Below the pieces are notes generated by a model. It was not told the origin of the DNA and ran no database searches. It saw nothing but the letters and a program-made list of their open reading frames with translations. Of a DNA stretch of 63,551 nt, positions 8,337-15,766 are shown in pieces. The position numbers and the translations under genes are program-made. How positions within the stretch are numbered: the first letter of the stretch is position 1; each line of letters opens with the position of its first letter. Origin of the DNA: Thermofilaceae archaeon (GTDB taxonomy: Archaea > Thermoproteota > Thermoprotei > Thermofilales > Thermofilaceae); assembly GCA_038731975.1 (NCBI GenBank), contig JAVYQJ010000008.1, positions 1-63,551 on the forward strand, given 5' to 3'.

Positions 8337-8744
8337 CTAGCGCTTCGGCGGGCGTTGCTCGGATCTCACCAGCCGGGCTTGGACTCGGTTCACGCCAACT
8401 ATCATGATCAGCTTCGCCAGCGCCCTCTCGCTGAGCTCCCCCTCGAGCACGCCTCTCCCCCCGCTGCGCCTCCAGACGAACCTGGTGAGCCCGCTCCTGC
8501 TCCTCCACTCGAGCTCCTCGAGCCTATCGACGGCGACCAGCGCCACAAGCTCGCGACGGGTCTCGTAGGTGTCGATGATCCGGTAGCTTCCCTTGATCCG
8601 AGCCCTATCGAGGGGTATGGTCCAGAAGATCCCAGCCGGCTTCTGGTGGAGGAGGGAGAGCACGTACTCCTTCAACTCGTACTCGCTGAGGGGGGCCTTA
8701 ACTCGGAAGATCAACGCCTCCCGCCGCCCGCTCTCTCCGCTCAC
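8337..8744 (-). CDS. hypothetical protein
   Basis: A 135-aa basic, soluble protein with no recognised domain. Predicted elements are an N-terminal beta-strand (EALIFRVKAPLS), a helix, a strand rich in aromatics (GIFWTIPLDRARIKGSYRI) and a helical end (ERALAKLIMIVGVNRVQARL). GTG at 8744 follows a GGTGG ribosome-binding site in TTTAAGGTGGAGAGAG. It lies 65 nt upstream of the gene ending at 7828, in the same direction. That gene has its own TATA box, so this may be a separate unit. Confidence 0.55.
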   Translation of the reverse strand: MSGESGRREALIFRVKAPLSEYELKEYVLSLLHQKPAGIFWTIPLDRARIKGSYRIIDTYETRRELVALVAVDRLEELEWRSRSGLTRFVWRRSGGRGVLEGELSERALAKLIMIVGVNRVQARLVRSEQRPPKR

Positions 8745-8872
8745 GCTCTCTCCACCTTAAACCTCTTCTCGATTAAAGCGTTTTCTCGCGCGCTCAGACG
8801 GGCCTAAGGGGGCCGATGCGGATGCGAAGCGCTTGACAAAGGGTTAAGAACTGGCTGACGCTTTTATCGACT

Positions 8873-9265
8873 GTGAGAGAGGAGGCTAAAGCCTGGTACG
8901 ATGGTTCGCTCGTGGATCTGGAAGAAGCGAAATCCGCTTTTAGGGAGGGGAGGTACAACTGGGCGGTTTTCGCAGCCCACCAGGCAGTCGAGAAGGCGCT
9001 GAAGTCGGCCATCATGGTTCTCAGGAGGGAGCCGCCGCCCAAAACCCACGATTTGTCGCGCCTGCTATCGGCGCTCGGAGTGGAGCTGCCGGAGGACCTC
9101 AGGGTGGGGGTGCTGGAGCTGTCACCCTACTACACTGTGGCTAGGTACCCCAACGCCGGGCTGGAGAGGCCGTGGGAGAGCATCGATAGAGCGCTAGCCA
9201 GCAGGCTGTTGAGGATAGCCGAGGAGGTGGTGGAGTACGTCGGCAGGGCAGCGGGGCTCAGGTAG
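8873..9265 (+). CDS. HEPN domain protein (toxin-like partner)
   Basis: A 130-aa all-helical HEPN protein. The N-terminal helix EEAKAWYDGSLVDLEEAKSA, the AVFAAHQAVEKALKSAI segment and the KTHDLSRLLSAL segment are family hallmarks. HEPN proteins encoded next to minimal nucleotidyltransferases form type VII-like toxin-antitoxin pairs, where HEPN is an RNase toxin and MNT inactivates it by adding nucleotides. The canonical RNase motif R-x4-6-H is only weakly present, so activity is uncertain. The start is GTG at 8873, the first codon of the frame. The MNT gene follows about 40 nt later. Confidence 0.85.
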   Translation: MREEAKAWYDGSLVDLEEAKSAFREGRYNWAVFAAHQAVEKALKSAIMVLRREPPPKTHDLSRLLSALGVELPEDLRVGVLELSPYYTVARYPNAGLERPWESIDRALASRLLRIAEEVVEYVGRAAGLR

Positions 9266-9308
9266 CACCGGCATTCCTCCCGAGCTCGAGGAGATCCTGA
9301 AGAGCTTC

Positions 9309-9587
9309 GTGGAAAGGGTGGTGGAGCAGCTGGGCTCAGCTCAAGTGTACCTGTTTGGGAGCTACGCGCGGGGCGATTGGCTCAGGGACAGCGATGTGGA
9401 CCTCATCGTGGTTTCCCCAGCCTTCCGGGGGCTGAACTTGGGCGAGAGGTACCTTCTCGTGAGGAGGCTGCTGCCCGACACGATCTCGGTGGAGCTCCTG
9501 CTCTACACTCCTGAGGAGTTCGAGAGGCTCAGGGGGAGGAGCGTGATCCTAAGGGATGCGGAGAAGTACTGGGTGAGGTTGCTTTAG
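9309..9587 (+). CDS. MNT-type minimal nucleotidyltransferase (antitoxin-like)
   Basis: A minimal nucleotidyltransferase of at least 92 aa. The catalytic signature is VYLFGSYARGDWLRDSDVDLIVV, the GS-x10-12-DxD motif that binds Mg-NTP. It pairs with the HEPN gene just upstream. The first standard start codon is GTG at 9309. However, in-frame codons from about 9273 would read IPPELEEILKSFVERVV, which looks like the normal N-terminal helix of this family. No ATG, GTG or TTG is available there, so a rare ATT start at 9273 is possible. It ends before an independent glycosidase gene. Confidence 0.8.
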   Translation: MERVVEQLGSAQVYLFGSYARGDWLRDSDVDLIVVSPAFRGLNLGERYLLVRRLLPDTISVELLLYTPEEFERLRGRSVILRDAEKYWVRLL

Positions 9588-9665
9588 CTGACCGCGCCAC
9601 ATACAGGACCGTTTCTCCTAGACCGCTGGAGCCCCGAACCCCTTAGCGGCGTTACACATTTTACG

Positions 9666-12533
9666 ATGCTTCCCGCAGAGTTGCGCGTGCCCCGGCGCTA
9701 CCTGCCTCCGGGAGCGGAGTCTGTCGGCATCTACCGCGACGGTTGGATCGACTTCAACAAGAACGGTGTGATGGACCCCTACGAGGACCCCACCAGGCCG
9801 GTAGAGGAGCGCGTCGAGGACCTGTTGAGCAGGATGACTCTCGAGGAGAAGCTGGAGCAGCTGAGGTCGGGCTTCGAGTTCGGCCCCTACGGCAATCTCT
9901 CCATCATCCTGAGGGGCCTGCCGCCGAGGGAGGGGGCTCAGCTCGCCAACGAGGTTCAGCGCAAGCTGATCGAGGGGACGAGGCTGGGGATCCCCGCCAT
10001 CATCCACGACGAGTGCTTGCACGGCTGCATGGCGATGCACTCCACCCAGTTCCCCCAGGCGATCGCGCTGGCCGCTACGTGGGACCCCGAGCTCGTCTAC
10101 AGGGTTGCGAAGGCGATCGCGAGGGAGGCGAGAGCTAGGGGGATCCGCCAGTGCCTCGCCCCCGTGGTCAACCTAGCCCGCGACGTGAGAGCCGGTAGGA
10201 CGGAGGAGACGTACGGCGAAGACCCATACCTCGCCTCCGTCATGGGGGCTGCCTACTGCAGGGCCCTGCGAGAGGAGGGCGTTATCGCGACGCCGAAGCA
10301 CTTCGTCGCGAACTTCGAGGCTGACGGCGGAAGGGACAGCCACGAAGCCCACTTCTCCGAGAGGATCCTGCGGGAGGTGTTCCTACCCCCGTTCAGAGCC
10401 TGCGTAAAGGCGGGAGCCCTGTCCGTGATGGCGGCCTACAACTCCCTCGACGGTGTCCCCTGCTCCTGCAACAGGTGGCTGCTGACCGACGTTCTACGGA
10501 AGGAGTGGGGGTTCGAGGGCTTCGTCGTCTCCGACTACGGCTCAGTCACTGGGATAATCACGCACCACCGCGTCACGGATTCGAGGGAGCTCGCCGCGAA
10601 GCTGGCGCTGGAGGCGGGCCTCGAGGTTGAGCTACCCCGAGTGGACGTTTACGGCGACGCTCTGGAGAAGGCTGTGAAGGAGGGTCTCATCCCGATGGAG
10701 GTTGTGGATGAAGCGGTACGGAGGGTTTTGAGGGCGAAGTTTTTGATCGGCCTGTTTGACGAGCCCTTCGTCGATCCCGAGGAGGCGGAGAGGGTTGTCG
10801 GCTGCGAGGAGCATAGGCGGCTCGCCCTCGAGGCCGCGAGGAAGGCTATCGTCCTCCTCAAGAACGAGGGTGTGCTGCCGATCGATAAAGGCAGGATCAG
10901 GAAGCTCCTCATCGTGGGAGGAGCCGCCAAAAACCTGAAGCTGGGCGGCTACAGCGGAACGCCTAAAGCCGTAACGACGCCGCTCCAAGCCATAGCCGAG
11001 AAGCTAGAAGGGTCCGCGGCGCGGCTCGAGTACATCGAAGCGATACCCATCGATGTGGGCTTCATCGCGCGCTTCGTAGCACCACCGAAAGGGATGCAGG
11101 GCTGGGGGGTGAGGATTCAGATCTTCAACAACCCCAACTTCGAAGGGGTACCGGTTGCCGACTACGTGGGCATGTACTGGGGCGGCTTCAGGTTCGAGTG
11201 GGGCTACCGCAGGCCGCACGGCGGCGTTGAAACCGATACCTACTCCGTGCGCTTCACGGGCCGACTGCTGCCTCCAAAGCCTGGAAAGTATGCGCTCTGC
11301 CTGGGTGTTTCTGGCGGTAGGGCTAGGCTAATCCTAGACTCGAAAGTATTAGCTGAGGTGGACGCGACGGGGGTCAGCACGTACAAGACTGTTGAAGTCG
11401 ATTTAAGCGGAGAGCACGACTTCTCCATCGAGTTCTCAAGAACCAGCGGCTACGCAGCTGTAAGGCTCGGCTGGGACCTCGTCAACTCCGAAGAAATCAG
11501 TAAAGCCTTGGAAGCGGCGAAGGACGCCGACGCTGTCGTTACCTTCGTAGACATCGTGGAGGGCGAGGAGAGGGATAGAGCAATCCTCAGGCTCACGAGA
11601 TCTTGGGAGCAGCTGCTCGAACGCTTGTTAGAAGTGAATCCTAGGGTTGTGGTGGTTCTTGTAGCAGGCAGCGCGGTGGTTGGCGAGTGGTTGTACAAGG
11701 TTCCTGCTGTCGTCTTAGCTTGGTACCCAGGGCAGGAAGGGGGGCGCGCTATCGCAGACGTGCTCTTCGGTGACTACAACCCCGGTGGTAGGCTGCCTTT
11801 CACCTGGCCCCACAATGAGGGCCAGCTACCCCTCTACTACAACCCGAAGCCGTCGGGCAGGGTCTACGACTACGTCGACACGACCGGTGCACCGCTGTTC
11901 CCCTTCGGACACGGCCTCAGCTACACCAAGTTCGAGTACAGCAGCCTGAGCATACGCGTGAGCGAGGACGAGAAGCGGGTTGAGATCTCGGTTAAAGTCA
12001 AGAACGTTGGCGACAGGGAGGGGGACGAAGTCGTCCAGCTGTACGTGAGGGACCCTGTTTCGAGCGTTGCGAGCCCCCTCAAGCTGCTGAGGGGGTTCAA
12101 GCGGGTAACGCTGAAGCCGGGTGAAGAGGCGGAGGTCCGGTTCACGCTCACGCCCGACGACCTAGCGATTTACGACGAGGGGATGCGGAGGGTTGTTGAG
12201 CCGGGAGAGTTCGTGGTGATGGTCGGGTCCTCGTCGGAGGACATCAGGCTGACAGGGTCGTTCAAAATCGCGGGGAAGCATGAGGCGAAGTTCGTGCTCG
12301 AGAGCTTTGAAGTGAAGCGCTGTGACGGCGCGCTCGCCGTTAGAGCGCGCGTAGCTAACGCGGGCGACGTGACTGACGTGGCTAGGATCGCTGTGCGCGT
12401 CGACGGAAGGTGCGCTTGCGTCTACCCAGTGGAGCTGGCACCCGGCGAGCGACGCGATGCCACCATCCTCCTGGAGGGGGTTGAGGGGAAGAGCGTCGAA
12501 GCAGTGATCGACGGGAGCGCCTGCTCTACTTGA
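9666..12533 (+). CDS. beta-glucosidase-type glycoside hydrolase family 3 with PA14 insert
   Basis: A 955-aa retaining GH3 enzyme. After a short DFNKNGVMDPYEDP lead that resembles a calcium loop, the TIM barrel runs from about residue 50 to 360 and carries the nucleophile Asp290 in FVVSDYGSV. The alpha/beta sandwich (ARKAIVLLKNEGVLP onward) is interrupted at roughly residues 475-610 by a PA14-like beta domain (DTYSVRFTGRLLPPKPGKY). It resumes with VVVVLVAGSAVV and PGGRLPFTWP and is followed by a fibronectin-III-like domain and an extra C-terminal beta domain. PA14 inserts usually shape the active-site pocket for oligosaccharides. No signal peptide is present, so it is likely cytosolic. Its end overlaps the convergent creatininase gene by 8 nt. 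Confidence 0.92.
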   Translation: MLPAELRVPRRYLPPGAESVGIYRDGWIDFNKNGVMDPYEDPTRPVEERVEDLLSRMTLEEKLEQLRSGFEFGPYGNLSIILRGLPPREGAQLANEVQRKLIEGTRLGIPAIIHDECLHGCMAMHSTQFPQAIALAATWDPELVYRVAKAIAREARARGIRQCLAPVVNLARDVRAGRTEETYGEDPYLASVMGAAYCRALREEGVIATPKHFVANFEADGGRDSHEAHFSERILREVFLPPFRACVKAGALSVMAAYNSLDGVPCSCNRWLLTDVLRKEWGFEGFVVSDYGSVTGIITHHRVTDSRELAAKLALEAGLEVELPRVDVYGDALEKAVKEGLIPMEVVDEAVRRVLRAKFLIGLFDEPFVDPEEAERVVGCEEHRRLALEAARKAIVLLKNEGVLPIDKGRIRKLLIVGGAAKNLKLGGYSGTPKAVTTPLQAIAEKLEGSAARLEYIEAIPIDVGFIARFVAPPKGMQGWGVRIQIFNNPNFEGVPVADYVGMYWGGFRFEWGYRRPHGGVETDTYSVRFTGRLLPPKPGKYALCLGVSGGRARLILDSKVLAEVDATGVSTYKTVEVDLSGEHDFSIEFSRTSGYAAVRLGWDLVNSEEISKALEAAKDADAVVTFVDIVEGEERDRAILRLTRSWEQLLERLLEVNPRVVVVLVAGSAVVGEWLYKVPAVVLAWYPGQEGGRAIADVLFGDYNPGGRLPFTWPHNEGQLPLYYNPKPSGRVYDYVDTTGAPLFPFGHGLSYTKFEYSSLSIRVSEDEKRVEISVKVKNVGDREGDEVVQLYVRDPVSSVASPLKLLRGFKRVTLKPGEEAEVRFTLTPDDLAIYDEGMRRVVEPGEFVVMVGSSSEDIRLTGSFKIAGKHEAKFVLESFEVKRCDGALAVRARVANAGDVTDVARIAVRVDGRCACVYPVELAPGERRDATILLEGVEGKSVEAVIDGSACST

Positions 12534-13239
12534 GGCTCTCGATCAGCTTGACGAGGGCTCCAACCGCGATATTGAAAACCTTTTCCCCCTTTTCTCTCGT
12601 CGCGGTTCTAGCAACTCCGAAGACGCCGCTGCCCGTTCGATCGTGCGTGTACTCGGGGAAGTAGGCGACGCCGTCTGTCGGCAGCTTCTTCGGTTCCTCA
12701 TCGACGGCCGCCTCCATCTTCACGGCTTCCCCGTGCAGGTACAGGTTCAACGACGTTTCCACTGCCGCGGCGTGCCCCAACTCCTCGCTCGGGAAGTACT
12801 TCTCCAGCTCGGGCAGCGTCCACCACTGGTACACAACAACGAGAACGCCTTTCTCCCTCAGCTCCCTAGCCAGGGACAAGAGGGCGTGCAGGTTGCCGCC
12901 GTGACCGTTCACCACAACGACCTTCCTGACGCCGTGGCTCGCGAGCGAGGCGATCACGTCGCGCACGTACTCCTTGAAAACCTCCTCCCTAACCCAAACA
13001 GTCCCGGGGAAACGGGAGTGGTGCACGCTCACTCCAAAGGGGATCGGGGGTAGGACGAGTGTGCTAGTCCTCTTGCCAGCTTCAAGCGCCAAAGCGTAGG
13101 CGATCAGATGGTCGGTCCCGAGAGGGTTCTGGGGGCCGTGCTGCTCCGTCGAACCGACGGGGAGGATCGCTACGTCGCTACGCGAGAAATAGGATTCAGC
13201 CTCCCTCCACGTTAGGTTCGAGAGGCGGATCTCGCTCAC
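12526..13239 (-). CDS. creatininase family amidohydrolase
   Basis: A 237-aa metal hydrolase of the creatininase / archaeal FAPy-deformylase family. Metal-binding motifs are ILPVGSTEQHGPQNPLGTDH, the VVVNGHGGN loop and the Glu in GHAAAVETS. The family includes creatininase, FAPy deformylase (ArfB) and mycofactocin peptidase, so the substrate is open. GTG at 13239 is preceded by a TATA-like CTTAAATAAT at 13261-13270, 22-31 nt upstream, which gives a leaderless transcript. The PadR gene lies 27 nt upstream in the same direction, so read-through is possible. Confidence 0.8.
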   Translation of the reverse strand: MSEIRLSNLTWREAESYFSRSDVAILPVGSTEQHGPQNPLGTDHLIAYALALEAGKRTSTLVLPPIPFGVSVHHSRFPGTVWVREEVFKEYVRDVIASLASHGVRKVVVVNGHGGNLHALLSLARELREKGVLVVVYQWWTLPELEKYFPSEELGHAAAVETSLNLYLHGEAVKMEAAVDEEPKKLPTDGVAYFPEYTHDRTGSGVFGVARTATREKGEKVFNIAVGALVKLIESLK

Positions 13240-13265
13240 GGTGCGGGGATGCGGGGCCGGATTAT

Positions 13266-13682
13266 TTAAGATGTTAGCTTATCGATGAAGTCCTTCAGCT
13301 TCCTCAGCTTCTCGGCGGCCGTATCGAGGTACGCGGCGCCCTCCTCGGTGATCCTGTAGATCCTCCGAGCGGGGCCCGGCCCCGTTGTGTCCCAAGTGGC
13401 CACAACGAGGCCGAAGGCTTCGAGCTTCTTCAAAGCCCCGTAGACGGCGGGCCCCGAAACCTCGAGGCCGTACCGCTCCTTCAAGAGCCGCTGTATCTCG
13501 CTGCCGTGCAGGGGTTGCTCCTTCAAGATCTTGAGTATGGCCAGGTGCAGCAGACCCCTGACGTGGAGCCCCGGCGGCGGCCAGAAGCCCGGCGGCCCGA
13601 AGCCCGGGGGTATGAAGGGCGGGGGTCCGCAGAAGTGCTTATGCCCACATTCGTGCTTGTGCTCCCACTCGTGCTCGTGCAT
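13266..13682 (-). CDS. PadR-family transcriptional regulator with His/Cys-rich N-terminus
   Basis: A 138-aa winged-helix regulator. The PadR DNA-binding domain starts at about residue 40 (GLLHLAILKILKEQPLHGSE) with recognition helix SGPAVYGALKKLEAFGLV, and a dimerising C-terminal helix ends the protein. The first 20 residues are an unusual metal-ligand-rich string (HEHEWEHKHECGHKHFCG) followed by a Pro/Gly-rich linker, which suggests metal sensing or storage. The ATG at 13682 is preferred over the TTG one codon earlier because a TATA-like TTAAATAA lies at 13704-13712. A palindrome between TATA box and start suggests autoregulation. Confidence 0.85.
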   Translation of the reverse strand: MHEHEWEHKHECGHKHFCGPPPFIPPGFGPPGFWPPPGLHVRGLLHLAILKILKEQPLHGSEIQRLLKERYGLEVSGPAVYGALKKLEAFGLVVATWDTTGPGPARRIYRITEEGAAYLDTAAEKLRKLKDFIDKLTS

Positions 13683-13689
13683 CAAGTTT

Positions 13690-13703
13690 CTAAGCTAACT
13701 TAG
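13690..13703. promoter_or_regulatory. inverted repeat operator in padR promoter
   Basis: CTAAG-CTAA-CTTAG forms a 5-bp inverted repeat with a 4-bp spacer. It lies between the TATA-like box at 13704-13712 and the padR start codon at 13682, so a bound dimer would cover the transcription start. PadR proteins usually bind short AT-rich palindromes in their own promoter. A related GTTAGCTTA string occurs near 13270, close to the creatininase promoter. Confidence 0.5.
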
Positions 13704-13759
13704 TTATTTAAGCATTGTGGTAAACGAGAGCGAAATAAGGCTAACGGCGGGGGGCACGC

Positions 13760-14671
13760 GTGCTCGCAGCCTCCTACCACGACTTCGGCGTTAAAGCTGT
13801 CGAAGCCGCGCGCCGAAAGCTGCTCGAGGGAGGATCGGCCCTCGACGCCGTGGAAGAGGGCGTCAAAATGGTAGAGCTGGACCCGGCGAATCGCACCGTA
13901 GGGCTCGGCGGCTACCCCAACTGGGCGGGGGATGTGGAGCTGGACGCCGGTATCATGGACGGGGACTCCCTGAGGGCTTGCGGTGTCGCAGCGGTGAAGC
14001 GGGTTCGCAACCCGATCAGCCTGGCGAGGAGGTGCCTTGACCTTCTACCGCACGCCCTCATCGTCGGCGAGTCCGCGACGAGGCTCGCAGAGGCATTGAA
14101 GCTCGAAACCGCCCCCGGCTCGAGAGCGGCCCCCGAGCTGCTGGCTGAGAGGGAGAAGCTGGAGGAGAGGGTTGCGCGGGGCGCCGGGGATCTCGCAGCC
14201 TACTACTCGAAGCTGTTCAAGGCCGCCGCCCAAGTCTACCACGACACGATAGGCGTCATCGCCGTGGACGCCAAGGGGAGCGTAGCGGCCGGCACTTCAA
14301 CGAGCGGGATAGCCTTCAAGTTCCCTGGCCGGGTGGCGGACTCAGCCGTCGTTGGCGCGGGCTTCTACGCCGACAGCCGTTGGGGGGCTGCGGTACTGAC
14401 CGGAGTAGGTGAAGTTGCCTTGCGCACCAGCGCGGCCTTCCGGGCCGTTTTCCTCCTATCCAAGGGCTACACGCCACAGGAGGCGGCCGAGGCAGTCATC
14501 GAGGCTGCCGCGGAGGTCGCGCGGCTCGACGGGGAGGCCTACAGGCTGGGAGTAGTCGTAGCATCAAAGAGGGAGATCGGCGCTGCAGCGTTGAACTGGC
14601 GCGGTTTCAAGTACGTCTACTGGCTCGGAGGCGAAGTCGAGGTCAGGGAAGCCCGATGGTGGAACGTCTAA
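13760..14671 (+). CDS. glycosylasparaginase / isoaspartyl peptidase (Ntn hydrolase)
   Basis: A 303-aa Ntn hydrolase of the plant-type asparaginase/glycosylasparaginase family, made as a precursor that self-cleaves before a threonine. The cleavage site is in VYHDTIGVIAVDAKG (Thr163). It is followed by the family strings AAGTSTSGIAFKFPGRVADS and VVGAGFYAD, which fit glycosylasparaginase (splitting the GlcNAc-Asn bond of N-glycopeptides) better than isoaspartyl peptidase. The GTG start at 13760 has an AT-rich element (GAAATAAGG) about 25 nt upstream. No signal peptide is present. With the surrounding glycosidases it would complete N-glycoprotein breakdown. Confidence 0.85.
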   Translation: MLAASYHDFGVKAVEAARRKLLEGGSALDAVEEGVKMVELDPANRTVGLGGYPNWAGDVELDAGIMDGDSLRACGVAAVKRVRNPISLARRCLDLLPHALIVGESATRLAEALKLETAPGSRAAPELLAEREKLEERVARGAGDLAAYYSKLFKAAAQVYHDTIGVIAVDAKGSVAAGTSTSGIAFKFPGRVADSAVVGAGFYADSRWGAAVLTGVGEVALRTSAAFRAVFLLSKGYTPQEAAEAVIEAAAEVARLDGEAYRLGVVVASKREIGAAALNWRGFKYVYWLGGEVEVREARWWNV

Positions 14672-14722
14672 GCTCAGAGAGTGCGGAGTACCCACCTCTA
14701 TTCCCCGCGATTTGCTGCCCAG

Positions 14723-15724
14723 CTAGTCGATGAGCTCGATCCCCTGCGCTGGGGGCGGCGGTGGGGGAGGCGGTGGCGGAGGGGGTAGAGGCGTTCTCCT
14801 CCCGATCCTCACTTTCGTCGCGAGCAGCACCGCTAGCGCCAGGGCAATGGTCACGGCAACGGCTAGAGCCAGCTTCAAGCTCGTTACCTCGGAGAGGAGG
14901 CGCTCGTTCTCCTGCTTTATCCTGCCGACCTCAGCTAAGAGTGCGTTGTAGCTGCTTTCGATGTTGACGAGCCTCGACGAGAGACCCCCCTTCTCCTCCC
15001 TGACGGCGAGGAGCTCGTTCCTCAAGGCCGCGTTCTCGGCGGTTAGCTGAGCGACTCTGGCGCTCAAGCTGGCGTTCGCGGCTTGCAGCGCTCCGAGCTG
15101 CAGCTTCAAAGCGTTGTTCTCCGCGCTCAGCTTCTTCACCTGCTCGCTCAGAACAGCGCAGACCCCCGACGCGTTGGCGAGCTTCAACTCCAACTCGCGG
15201 ACCTGCTGAGCGAGCTTATCGGCCAGCTGGGCCTTCTGCTGGGCTTCAGCCAGCGCGGCTGTCAGCTCGCTGTACGTCATGCGGGTCACGATCGAGATGG
15301 AGGCCTTGTGCTCGAAGAACCGGGGGGTGCCGTCGACCGTGTAGTTGACGATTATGAGCATCTCGAGGAAGGGGTCCACCGGCGGCCTCGGTGCGGGTAT
15401 TGAAGCTTGGAACTCGATTGCTTGCTGGACCTGGTGGCCGGGCGGCATGTACTTGTCTTTGATGAGCAGAGCGTCGTAGAGCGTGGCAGCGCCCCCTTCG
15501 TGGACAAGGGTGATCCTCACCCTAAGCTCCCGCACCGTCAGGTTGGCAGTTGAAGTGACGTCGAAAACCATCCTGACTCTGCTGCTATACTTGACCTCGA
15601 GCGGGTAGCTCGCGATGATCTTCAGCTCCCTATTAACGTTCAAGGTGAGGGGGGTGAGCGTCTGAGCAGCAGCGAGCGCGGCTACGAGGGCGATGAGGGG
15701 TACAGTGATCAGGCTGCTCCGCAT
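14723..15724 (-). CDS. surface-anchored coiled-coil stalk protein with poly-proline tail
   Basis: A 333-aa protein of unknown function. Residues 1-20 form a signal peptide ending at AALAAAQ. An extracellular beta domain (about 25-145) is followed by a coiled coil of about 130 residues (AQQKAQLADKLAQQVRELEL onward). A single membrane helix (LALAVAVTIALALAVLLATK) comes next. The short cytosolic tail has basic residues, about twelve consecutive prolines and an acidic end (QGIELID). The architecture fits an S-layer-associated stalk or adhesin that presents the beta domain away from the membrane. ATG at 15724 has a TATA-like ATTTTAG 24-30 nt upstream. It may be co-transcribed with the GH99-like gene that ends 43 nt upstream. 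Confidence 0.65.
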   Translation of the reverse strand: MRSSLITVPLIALVAALAAAQTLTPLTLNVNRELKIIASYPLEVKYSSRVRMVFDVTSTANLTVRELRVRITLVHEGGAATLYDALLIKDKYMPPGHQVQQAIEFQASIPAPRPPVDPFLEMLIIVNYTVDGTPRFFEHKASISIVTRMTYSELTAALAEAQQKAQLADKLAQQVRELELKLANASGVCAVLSEQVKKLSAENNALKLQLGALQAANASLSARVAQLTAENAALRNELLAVREEKGGLSSRLVNIESSYNALLAEVGRIKQENERLLSEVTSLKLALAVAVTIALALAVLLATKVRIGRRTPLPPPPPPPPPPPPAQGIELID

Positions 15725-15766
15725 AGCGGGTAGAAGGTGCCTAAGGGCTAAAATGCTTTGCCTTGT

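Noticed and set aside
14745-14795. GGC/GGT-rich simple repeat as a possible unstable tract
   Set aside because: It encodes the poly-proline tail of the stalk protein in frame, so it is coding sequence.
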